Shown one piece after another: positions 52,489 through 59,779 of a stretch of 64,000 nucleotides of DNA. Position 1 is the stretch's first letter; the number at the start of each line of letters is the position of its first letter. The stretch is from positions 124,001 through 188,000 of the forward strand of contig NZ_SOEY01000008.1 in assembly GCF_004402535.1 (NCBI RefSeq), written 5' to 3'. The notes below the pieces were generated by a model. It saw only the letters and a list, made by a program, of their open reading frames with translations, had not been told where the DNA came from and made no database searches. The DNA is from Cryobacterium glaciale (GTDB lineage: Bacteria > Actinomycetota > Actinomycetes > Actinomycetales > Microbacteriaceae). A program made the translations under genes and the position numbers.

Positions 52489-52545
52489 ATGATACACCCA
52501 TCAGGTGTGCTAAACTGTTTGATGCACCAACAAGGTGCATCAAAC
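52489..52545. promoter_or_regulatory. shared operator region between higB and the ubiquitin-like operon
   Basis: Two palindromes have the same shape: acacc-catca-ggtgt (52494-52508) and tgcacc-aacaa-ggtgca (within 52517-52545, arms of 12 bases). Each has a 5-base spacer. Leftward -10 TATCAT (52489-52494) overlaps the first, and a rightward -10-like TAAACT (52511-52516) lies between the two. The HigA-type protein is the likely binder, and it could control both directions. Confidence 0.7.
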
Positions 52546-52610
52546 TATCGGAACCATTTCAGCTGGTCCTCGAACAACGCACCCCACGGTGCAGAAAATA
52601 GGTGCCCATC

Positions 52611-52898
52611 ATGAATAGTACATTGATCGAAGTCGACGGTCCCGGCGCGCGAAAGCCCGAGCGCTTGAACGAGATCGTGGTGAATGGAGAATTGACCGCG
52701 CACGCTGCACACACGATCACCTTCGAGGAGCTCGTGCAGATCGCATTTCCTGAGGCACCGGCGCCGGACGCCACTTTCACGGTGACGTTCAGGAACGCGC
52801 AAGGCCGTCGGCGCGAAGGTGAATTGGTAGATGGCCAGTCGGTCAACATCAAAAAGAAGGGAACGACCTTCGATGTCACTACTACGGGAAAGTCCTAG
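52611..52898 (+). CDS. ubiquitin-like protein (multiubiquitin-domain family, single domain)
   Basis: This 95-residue protein has the beta-grasp pattern of bacterial Multi_ubiq domains: NEIVVNGELTAHAAHTITFEELVQIAFPEAP, FTVTFRNAQG, and GELVDGQSVNIKKKGTTFDVTTTGKS. One copy is present, while family members often have several. The C-terminus is TTTGKS rather than a Gly-Gly end. A start at GTG 52602 would add three residues. The 3' end overlaps the E1-like gene by 26 bases. Confidence 0.75.
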   Translation: MNSTLIEVDGPGARKPERLNEIVVNGELTAHAAHTITFEELVQIAFPEAPAPDATFTVTFRNAQGRRREGELVDGQSVNIKKKGTTFDVTTTGKS

Positions 52899-54048
52899 CC
52901 TCGATCTTCGCAGCCTCATCGACCAGGGCTATGAGATCAGGATCGAGGATAACTACCTCGTTATGGGCCATGTACCGTTCCTTAACGCCTCCGGCGTTGT
53001 TGAATTTGGTGAGCTGATTTCGGAGTTGCTCGTCTCGGGCACCGAGACGCTGCGACCAGATCCACATACCGTGTACTTCACCGGAGTGCCCCACGACACC
53101 CAAGGGCGCCCGTTGGTCAAGATTATCGCCGGAGTCATGTCTCAGGTGCTTACCCCCACGCTTACGGCCGCTACCTTCTTGTCGAGCAAACCGCCGATCG
53201 GCTACTACTCGGATTACCACGCGAAGATGACGCAATACGCGAAGATGATCTGGGGGTGGGCGCAGGCCGTCGATCCCGACGTGACTGCCAGAACCTACCG
53301 ACCTGTCATCGTCAATGAGTCCGATTCCGTTTTCGAATACCTCGACTCCGCTTCAAGCCGAGCCGGCATCACCGAGCTCACCAGGCGTCTCGCCAGGGGG
53401 CCGGTGGCGGTCATCGGTCTCGGTGGAACCGGATCCTATCTGCTGGACTTGCTCGTGAAGACCCCGGTCGAGCAGATCCACCTGTGGGATTCGGACGTCT
53501 TTTCGGCCCATAATGCGTTTCGCGCGCCCGGCGCCGCAAGCGTCATAGATCTCAACGCACGGCCGCTCAAGGTCGACTACTACACCACCATTTACAGCAA
53601 GATGCGACGGGGGATCTTCCCACATCCCCAACGCATCGAGGAGGAAAACGTCTCCGAGCTTGCTGGAATGAGCTTCGTCTTTGTGTGCATGGACGCAGGA
53701 CCATCCAAACGCGTCATCGTCGAGTACCTCATAAGCAAGGGAATCCCATTCATCGACACGGGCATGGGTGTGCAGCGGCAGGGCGACGCGCTCGGCGGCG
53801 TCGTGCGGGTAACGACGAGCGCAGAGGGACAGCACGCGCACGTACTCAACAGGGTGTCGTTCGCCGACGAGCAGCACGACGAGTACGACCGCAACATCCA
53901 GATCGCCGAGTTGAACTCCTTGAACGCGACGATGGCCGTCATCAAGTGGAAAAAGCTGATGGGCTTCTACCTTGATCACGAAAAAGAACTGCACTCGACT
54001 TACACCGTGAGCGGGAACTTCTTCGCGAACTCGGAGAACAGCGAATGA
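52873..54048 (+). CDS. ThiF/E1-like adenylyltransferase with N-terminal DUF6791-like domain
   Basis: This 391-residue protein has an N-terminal domain of about 150 residues (HTVYFTGVPHDTQGRPLVKIIAG) and a C-terminal ThiF/MoeB/E1 Rossmann domain with GPVAVIGLGGTGSYLLDLL (about 182), IHLWDSDVFSAHNAFRAPGA, and SFVFVCMDAGPSKRVIVEYLISKGIPFID. Such proteins adenylate the C-terminus of a ubiquitin-like partner. The only Cys is at about residue 272 in the Rossmann strand, so no normal catalytic Cys is seen. Start ATG 52873. Confidence 0.8.
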   Translation: MSLLRESPSLDLRSLIDQGYEIRIEDNYLVMGHVPFLNASGVVEFGELISELLVSGTETLRPDPHTVYFTGVPHDTQGRPLVKIIAGVMSQVLTPTLTAATFLSSKPPIGYYSDYHAKMTQYAKMIWGWAQAVDPDVTARTYRPVIVNESDSVFEYLDSASSRAGITELTRRLARGPVAVIGLGGTGSYLLDLLVKTPVEQIHLWDSDVFSAHNAFRAPGAASVIDLNARPLKVDYYTTIYSKMRRGIFPHPQRIEEENVSELAGMSFVFVCMDAGPSKRVIVEYLISKGIPFIDTGMGVQRQGDALGGVVRVTTSAEGQHAHVLNRVSFADEQHDEYDRNIQIAELNSLNATMAVIKWKKLMGFYLDHEKELHSTYTVSGNFFANSENSE

Positions 54049-54464
54049 AGGTGTCGACCGTGCGAACGCAATTCGTGGAATACATCCCGTCCACCCGTGA
54101 CGAAGGGGTCTTATACGTATCGACGAAATTTAGAACAGCCGTTCACAACTGCGCGTGCGGATGCGGCAACAAAGTTGTCACACCGATCGACCCAGCTCGT
54201 TGGCACCTGTCATGGGACGGAATCGATGCCACATTGTCGCCCTCAGTCGGGAATTGGGAGTTCCCCTGCCGATCCCACTATTTGATCCAAAGGGGCGACG
54301 TGAGGTGGTCGACTCAGTGGACCGATAAGCAGATCAAAGCCGGCGCGCAGCGAGATCGCGAAGCGCGGATTGACCAGCTGGCAGCGCCAGGCCCATTCAA
54401 GCGGACAACTTTCGTGGCTCGCCTCTTTGCGCATCTTCGGCGGGTCCATCGCCGAATGCAGTAG
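54045..54464 (+). CDS. DUF6527 family protein (metal-binding cysteine cluster)
   Basis: This 139-residue protein has a CACGCGNKVVTPIDPARWHLSWDGIDATLSPSVGNWEFPCRSHYLI block, which matches DUF6527; the Cys and His residues suggest zinc binding. It overlaps the E1-like gene (ATGA). DUF6527 proteins are often found beside multiubiquitin and ThiF genes, so it is part of the same system. Its biochemical role is unknown. Confidence 0.75.
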   Translation: MKVSTVRTQFVEYIPSTRDEGVLYVSTKFRTAVHNCACGCGNKVVTPIDPARWHLSWDGIDATLSPSVGNWEFPCRSHYLIQRGDVRWSTQWTDKQIKAGAQRDREARIDQLAAPGPFKRTTFVARLFAHLRRVHRRMQ

Positions 54465-54558
54465 TGCTGAGACGGACGCTTGTCTGGGCCATGTCAGTGG
54501 CTACTGCAACCCTGATATGGGAGGACCGAATGACAACTCAAGAATAGGGCGGAAAATC

Positions 54559-54783
54559 ATGGCAACTGGCGACATCTCGACATACAACGAAGACGGAACC
54601 TGGAAAAGCGCGGTTGAGGGCAGCTCTCGAGCGGCGCATGTCGGTGGCACCAAAGCCGAGCAGCAAGCGATCGGCAAGGATTTGGCTAAGGGGCGTCGTG
54701 TGGAGCACACCGTACGCAATCTCAATGGTCAGATCGCGCAGAAGAACTCCTACGGGAACGATGCATACCCGCCAGCCGGTTAG
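54559..54783 (+). CDS. DUF2188-like small protein
   Basis: This 74-residue protein reads MATGDISTYNEDGTWKSAVEGSSRAAHVGGTKAEQQAIGKDLAKGRRVEHTVRNLNGQIAQKNSYGNDAYPPAG. The pattern (W followed by a G-K-x-x-A-x-x-x-A block and HxxxG-x-I-x-x-x-x-S-Y-G) is DUF2188. It follows the ubiquitin-like operon in the same direction with a 94-base gap and is probably part of it. ATG at 54559. Confidence 0.65.
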   Translation: MATGDISTYNEDGTWKSAVEGSSRAAHVGGTKAEQQAIGKDLAKGRRVEHTVRNLNGQIAQKNSYGNDAYPPAG

Positions 54784-54800
54784 AGGTAACGAGCGACTGC

Positions 54801-54838
54801 GCCCGCAGGTTGACGGGCAACTGTTTCCGCCTGCGGGC
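54801..54838 (+). terminator. hairpin after the DUF2188 gene
   Basis: The arms gcccgcagg and cctgcgggc pair around a loop of 20 bases. There is no T tract, so it may be a weak terminator or mRNA 3' stabiliser. Confidence 0.5.
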
Positions 54839-54933
54839 CTGCCGCGCTCGATCTGGTTAGTCGGGGGATAAGGGAAGAAGGTTGTCTCAGACGCGAGTGA
54901 TTACATGCATCAAGCGATACTCGCCAAACGAGC

Positions 54934-55000
54934 AGTGACCCGTCCAGCGGCCTGCCGGGCAGTACGGCCGGTGTTGACGTAATAGGCCATTATCGGTCGG
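54934..55000 (+). repeat. diverged direct repeat, right copy
   Basis: This copy corresponds to 50799-50865. Identity is roughly 70% by eye over about 60 bases, with a 3-base gap. The minus strand can be read as MAYYVNTGRTARQAAGRVTARLASIA, a short reading frame whose relationship is unknown. Confidence 0.4.
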
Positions 55001-55077
55001 TCGCACCGGGCCGCGAGGTGCCGATCGGATCTAGGGCGAGCGAACAGACCGGCCAATGACTGCGCGCATGCCCTGTC

Positions 55078-55310
55078 TATTGATAGTGGGCCTGATCGTC
55101 AGCGGTCATGGCGATCAGATCCACCGGCAACGAGAGTTTCAAGGCCTCGACGTCTGTTCGAAACGCATCGACCGACCGGTCGTTGTCATATATGACTAAG
55201 AGATTGATGTCGTACGCACGCTCAAGTCATCGCCGACGGAGTACGTCACATCTTTGACCTCACGGCACAGCGCGAGCGCATTGACCGAGCCCAGCGGGGT
55301 GGCCCAGGCT
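55078..55310 (-). pseudogene. remnant of a nucleotidyltransferase-like gene
   Basis: On the minus strand the frame reads TPLGSVNALALCREVKDVTYSVGDDL, then shifts to ERAYDINLLVIYDNDRSVDAFRTDVEALKLSLPVDLIAMTADDQAHYQ and ends at TAG 55078. The DINLLVIYD part resembles the metal-binding DxD segment of minimal nucleotidyltransferases. A one-base frameshift lies near 55222-55230, and the N-terminus is missing. A short decayed gene, direction minus. Confidence 0.55.
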
Positions 55311-55379
55311 CAGTAACAAGTTAGCAGGGTGTGGTCATCGATGTGCACGACGGTCCAGGAATCGTTGGCAAAAGCGAAG

Positions 55380-56135
55380 TTAGGCATGCTTGATTCCATG
55401 GAGGGGGCAGACGTGAGAATCGAACGCTGGTTCGGGATGGCCCTGCAAATACTCTACGTTCGGTCCCCAATCCGTCCGAAGCACGCGACCGAAAGGAACA
55501 ATCCCAACTTTTGCAATTCCAGCCAGCTTCAGGCTCGCTGCAATTGATTGGGCATGGCCGCCCGTCACCCACGAGTCATCGATGACAACAGCCCGCGTAA
55601 GGCCAGCCACAGCGGCAGCGTCGACGGCCCAATCTTCGAGGCGCAATTGGCGTCTCCCATTCCGCGTACGATCCGTGTCACCGACGTAGGTCGGCATGAG
55701 CCTGGGAATGCTTGGAGTGAACATCGCCAGTATCGCCTCGATCGGATGTGGACCCTTGCGTCCTCCCGTTGACGGGATACTAACTATGGCGACTGTCGAG
55801 GTTTCCCAGCCAGGCATTAGGCATTGAGCGTAATTGGCGAAGGCGAGACGCAGCATGAGGCGTAGCCGCTCGGCGGCCACGTCAGCGACTGCCTGCTGAG
55901 CCTCATCCTTGTACGAGGCCAGGTCGGCATAGGCTTGCCCGCCCATGGGAGCCCAACTCAGCGGGGCGACGAAATCAGCAAGAGGCAACCCTGAACCATT
56001 GTGAATGTTGCATGCGTAACACAGCTCGTAGTTCGGATCCTTGGGGACCGTGCAGACGGGGCAGATGCCAGGTTGGCGACTTGGCGGATTTCTGTATATG
56101 CGACGCAGGGATGCGTCCTTAGGCTGTTCCTGCAT
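55380..56135 (-). CDS. ComF-like phosphoribosyltransferase with zinc-ribbon-like Cys motif
   Basis: This 251-residue protein has a Cys cluster near the start (GICPVCTVPKDPNYELCYACNIHNGSG) and a type I phosphoribosyltransferase core with the PRPP loop AVVIDDSWVTGGHAQSIAASLKLAG. Another CPLHG lies close to the C-terminus. It follows the DprA-like gene by 9 bases and is presumably expressed with it. The substrate is unknown. ComF proteins act in DNA uptake, but no other competence genes are seen here. Confidence 0.75.
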   Translation of the reverse strand: MQEQPKDASLRRIYRNPPSRQPGICPVCTVPKDPNYELCYACNIHNGSGLPLADFVAPLSWAPMGGQAYADLASYKDEAQQAVADVAAERLRLMLRLAFANYAQCLMPGWETSTVAIVSIPSTGGRKGPHPIEAILAMFTPSIPRLMPTYVGDTDRTRNGRRQLRLEDWAVDAAAVAGLTRAVVIDDSWVTGGHAQSIAASLKLAGIAKVGIVPFGRVLRTDWGPNVEYLQGHPEPAFDSHVCPLHGIKHA

Positions 56136-56144
56136 CGTGGGCGC

Positions 56145-57059
56145 TTAGGTCGCGAAGAGAGACCCTGCAGCCCAGCTCGCCGCCCCTGCATCACGTCGGT
56201 CGTGGATGCGATGGACAGCTTCTTCTGCCTCCGCCGCATTTGAAACGACCACGACATCGAGTCCGTCATCCACGAGCGCCTTGCCCCACGTTGTTTGAAG
56301 AAAGACAGCTCGGCTGATTATGAGTGGCCGCCCATGTCGCACCGCAGCGCGGGCTTGAATCCGCGTCCCGGACTTCTCACTCGCCTCGGCGATCACCGTC
56401 AGGGACGCGAAGCCGCTCATCACAACGTTGCGCATCGGGAACGTCTTGGGAGATGCGCTGCCATCAGGGTGGAACTGAGAAAGGAGTAGGTGATTTGCAG
56501 CGATTTCATCTTGTAAGGCAGCGTGCTCTTTCGGGTAGCTGCGATTGAGGCCCGTCCCAATCACGCCGATTGTCCGGTTCCCCTCCCTGAGGGACGCGGT
56601 CATAGCCGCAACATCAATACCATAGGCGAGCCCAGACACGATGGGGACTTGGTGTTGCGCGAGCCTTCTTGCGAGATCAGTCACGAACCTTACGGCACCT
56701 TCGGAAGGCTTCCGCGTTCCGACTATGGCCACTGATCGCAGGTCAGCGATCTCCCTGTGACCCTTCCAGTAAACAACGGGAGGGAAATCGTGGATCGTAC
56801 GAAGCTGTTCAGGGTAGCCATCCGCAAGGTACGTATCGGCGTGTATACCAACGGCTTCAAACTCAGCGATCGCTCTTCGCGCATCGTGCAGTGCGCGCTT
56901 ATATTCCTCGTCGATGAGGTAGCCAGCAAGATGCTCTCTCAGCGCTGCGTCAGGACCGCCCGCCCGCTCAATGAGAGCTCGGATCTCACGCCACTTCAGC
57001 GAACCATCCCGCAGGAGGGCATAGAGCGCAACATTCTCCACGCTCATCCGACTATCCAT
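56145..57059 (-). CDS. DprA/Smf-like Rossmann-fold protein
   Basis: This 304-residue protein has SVAIVGTRKPSEGAVRFVTDLARRLAQHQVPIVSGLAYGIDVAAMTASLREGNRTIGVIGTGLNRSYPKEHAALQDEIAANHLLLSQF, the DprA core, and FPMRNVVMSGFASLTVIAEASEKSGT. It has an N-terminal helical part but no clear C-terminal winged helix. True DprA loads RecA onto incoming DNA; here the pairing with a phosphoribosyltransferase suggests a specialised, perhaps defence-related, role. The -10-like TAACCT lies 6 bases before the ATG, so it is probably leaderless. Confidence 0.75.
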   Translation of the reverse strand: MDSRMSVENVALYALLRDGSLKWREIRALIERAGGPDAALREHLAGYLIDEEYKRALHDARRAIAEFEAVGIHADTYLADGYPEQLRTIHDFPPVVYWKGHREIADLRSVAIVGTRKPSEGAVRFVTDLARRLAQHQVPIVSGLAYGIDVAAMTASLREGNRTIGVIGTGLNRSYPKEHAALQDEIAANHLLLSQFHPDGSASPKTFPMRNVVMSGFASLTVIAEASEKSGTRIQARAAVRHGRPLIISRAVFLQTTWGKALVDDGLDVVVVSNAAEAEEAVHRIHDRRDAGAASWAAGSLFAT

Positions 57060-57065
57060 AACAAC

Positions 57066-57071
57066 AGGTTA
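57066..57071 (-). promoter_or_regulatory. -10 element of the DprA-like operon
   Basis: On the minus strand TAACCT is followed by 6 bases and the ATG at 57059. This is the leaderless arrangement. Confidence 0.45.
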
Positions 57072-57272
57072 CCGCCAACCGCTGACGGTCGCATGGACGC
57101 TGCAGCGAGTCGCAGAAGGAGCGATGACGAGGCGGAGCCTTGCCCATTCGATGGTTGTGCCTGGGCGGAACGCACTACCGACAGCTTCATAGGACACATT
57201 TGACCAAGATTATGCAGTGGTGTCAGCGCTCTAGAGCCAAGCCTGGCTCAGGCCGCCTCCACTTCTCCCGCC

Positions 57273-57686
57273 TCAAAGCCTCCCGTTAGCCGCATCCACG
57301 TATTGACGGATGCAGCACAGGTCGATGATGAACCAGATGACCGCTGCGATCAGCATGAGGACGCCAACACCAACGCCCGTGAGCGCCCACCCGCCCCAAT
57401 ACAGGGCGAGGAACCCGATGGCCGGCCCGACGCGGCCCAGATAAAAGTTGTGCGCCGCGAAGCCGCCCAAGAGCAAGATGAACAGATACGCGATCCCGGT
57501 TGTCTTCTCGCCGGGTCGTGCACTCACGTAGACGACCTGCGGCGGCGCGCCCGGCGCGGCGACTTTGGGCGTGGAATGCTCCGTCCAACCGGAGCCATCC
57601 CACCACCGGTTCACCGTTGCATTGTCGGGGCTCGTGTACCAACCTGCCGGCGGCAGTTGCGGCGTCGCCGCTAATTCATTACTCAT
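57273..57686 (-). CDS. DUF2510-TM2 membrane protein
   Basis: This 137-residue protein has an N-terminal DUF2510 unit (PPAGWYTSPDNATVNRWWDGSGWTEHS) and a C-terminal TM2 pair (KTTGIAYLFILLLGGFAAHNFYLGRVGPAIGFLAL... and GVGVGVLMLIAAVIWFIIDLCCI). Such proteins are widespread in actinobacteria and of unknown role. The G-rich site before ATG 57686 supports the start. It is located between the DprA-like pair and the restriction genes, with no proven link to either. Confidence 0.83.
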   Translation of the reverse strand: MSNELAATPQLPPAGWYTSPDNATVNRWWDGSGWTEHSTPKVAAPGAPPQVVYVSARPGEKTTGIAYLFILLLGGFAAHNFYLGRVGPAIGFLALYWGGWALTGVGVGVLMLIAAVIWFIIDLCCIRQYVDAANGRL

Positions 57687-57799
57687 TGTTCCCCCCGTTG
57701 ATTCGATCTCAGAGTACCGTCTACTCGGGCACGGACATGCTCGATGTCATTCGTCGCCAATAGGCTGAACCCAACACGTAATTGGGGAGCTCCAAAAAC

Positions 57800-59779
57800 A
57801 TGGCCGAAAACAACAACGGCGCTTTTATCTGGTCAATCGCGAATCTGCTTCGCGGCACCTACAAGCAATCGGACTACGGCAAGATCGTACTGCCGTTCAC
57901 CATTCTCAGCCGCCTGGACGCGGTGCTGGCGCCGACCAAAGACGCCGTCCTCGCCGAGTACACCAAATACAAAGACGGCAGCATTCCAGTCGAGAAGCTC
58001 CTCCCGGCCGTCTCCAAACATGACTTCTACAACACCAGCTTGTACACGGTCGAGAAGCTCAGCGGCGACCCCGCCAACGTGCGCGCGAACCTGCTCAACT
58101 ACCTCGACGGTTTCTCGGCCAATGTGCGTGACATATTCGATCGCTACGACTTTCCGGCCCAGATCGCGCGCCTCGACGAGAATGACCTGCTGTATCTACT
58201 CATTCAGAAGTTCGCTGCCGTCGACCTGCACCCCGACCGGGTCAGCAACACCGAGATGGGCCTCATCTTCGAAGAGCTCATCCGCCGCTTCGCAGAAGCC
58301 TCCAACGAAACCGCCGGAGAACACTTCACCCCACGCGAGGTCGTCCGCCTCATGGTCAGCCTGCTCTTCACCGAGCACCCCGACGAAAACCCCGAGAAGT
58401 CCCTCTCCGTTCCCGGCGCCGTGCGAACCGTCTACGACCCCACCGCCGGCACCGGCGGCATGCTCAGCGTCGCCGACGACTACGTACGCGAACACTTCCC
58501 CCAAGCCTCCCTCACCCTCGTCGGCCAGGAACTCAACGCCGAATCCTTCGCCATCGCCAAGGCCGACATGGTCATCAAAGGCCAGGCCATCGAGAACATC
58601 ATCTGGGGCGACACCCTCACCAACGACGGACACCTCGAAAAAACCTTCGACTACGGCCTGTCGAACCCTCCGTTCGGCGTCGAATGGAAGAAACAGCAGA
58701 CGTTCGTGCAGAACGAATACGACCAACGCGGCTACGACGGCCGCTTCGGCCCCGGCCTGCCCCGCGTCTCCGACGGGTCCCTCCTCTTCCTCATGCACCT
58801 CGTGAAGAAAATGCGCCCGAAAGCTCAGGGAGGCGGTCGCGTCGGGATTGTGCTGAACGGCAGCCCACTCTTCACCGGCGGCGCCGGCTCCGGCGAGAGC
58901 AACATCCGCAAGTACGTCATCGAGAACGACCTCCTCGACGCCATCATCGCCATGCCCACCGACCTTTTCTACAACACCGGCATCGCCACCTACATCTGGA
59001 TCCTCGACAACGACAAGCCCACCAGCCGCAAGGGCAAAGTGCAACTCATCGACGCCACCGACCAGTGGATCAAAATGCGTAAGAACCTCGGCTCCAAACG
59101 CCGTCTCATCAGCCCCGAACAAATCGAACACATCGTCCAGCTCTACGGCAACAACAGCGACGGCACCGAACAAACGGATGCTGACGCCTCGAAAATCTTC
59201 GCCACCGCCGACTTCGGCTACACCACCATCACCGTCGAACGTCCTCAACAGTTCAATTGGGCCGTCACCCCGGAGCGCCTGCAGCTCGCCTTGTCGCCGA
59301 AGAATCTCACCGCCCTCGCGGACCAGATCAAGACGGCACTGCTCGATCTCAGCAACGCCGCCAAGACCACAACCGATGCCGCCGTGTTCACCACGCGAGT
59401 CAAGAAGGTACTCACTTCCGCCGACGTCGCCCTAAGTGCACCCCTGCTGAAGGTCCTCATTGCCGGGCTCGCCGAGCGAGATGAAACCGCACCGGTTGTC
59501 ACGGACAGCAAAGGGAAACCCGTCGCCGACACCACCCTGCGCGACACGGAGAACGTGCCGCTCACGGAGGACATCAACGCTTACATCCAGCGCGAGATTG
59601 CCCCGCACGTCCAGCACTTCTGGGTTGATCGCACCAAGGACAGGACCGGTTACGAGATCCCCTTCACCCGACACTTCTACAAATACATGCCACCGCGCTC
59701 GCTCGAGGAGATCGACGCCGATCTCAACAAGCTGGTCCAGGAGATCACTGTCCTGCTTGGTGAGGTAGAACGCGCATGA
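57800..59779 (+). CDS. hsdM: type I restriction-modification DNA methyltransferase subunit HsdM
   Basis: This 659-residue N6-adenine methyltransferase has an N-terminal HsdM_N part (FIWSIANLLRGTYKQSDYGKIVLPFTILSRLDAVL), the SAM motif DPTAGTGGMLS (about 213), and the catalytic SNPPFGVEW (about 288). ATG at 57800 is preceded by GGGGAGC; a TTG start 18 bases upstream is possible. The stop overlaps the hsdS start (ATGA). Methylation protects the host sites read by HsdS. Confidence 0.95.
   Translation: MAENNNGAFIWSIANLLRGTYKQSDYGKIVLPFTILSRLDAVLAPTKDAVLAEYTKYKDGSIPVEKLLPAVSKHDFYNTSLYTVEKLSGDPANVRANLLNYLDGFSANVRDIFDRYDFPAQIARLDENDLLYLLIQKFAAVDLHPDRVSNTEMGLIFEELIRRFAEASNETAGEHFTPREVVRLMVSLLFTEHPDENPEKSLSVPGAVRTVYDPTAGTGGMLSVADDYVREHFPQASLTLVGQELNAESFAIAKADMVIKGQAIENIIWGDTLTNDGHLEKTFDYGLSNPPFGVEWKKQQTFVQNEYDQRGYDGRFGPGLPRVSDGSLLFLMHLVKKMRPKAQGGGRVGIVLNGSPLFTGGAGSGESNIRKYVIENDLLDAIIAMPTDLFYNTGIATYIWILDNDKPTSRKGKVQLIDATDQWIKMRKNLGSKRRLISPEQIEHIVQLYGNNSDGTEQTDADASKIFATADFGYTTITVERPQQFNWAVTPERLQLALSPKNLTALADQIKTALLDLSNAAKTTTDAAVFTTRVKKVLTSADVALSAPLLKVLIAGLAERDETAPVVTDSKGKPVADTTLRDTENVPLTEDINAYIQREIAPHVQHFWVDRTKDRTGYEIPFTRHFYKYMPPRSLEEIDADLNKLVQEITVLLGEVERA

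Larger units (their letters stand above)
54784..55379. other. degenerate spacer
   Basis: These 596 bases hold no intact gene. They contain the hairpin at 54801-54838, the right copy of the diverged repeat (54934-55000), and a nucleotidyltransferase remnant (55078-55310). The rest has no recognisable content. Confidence 0.55.
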
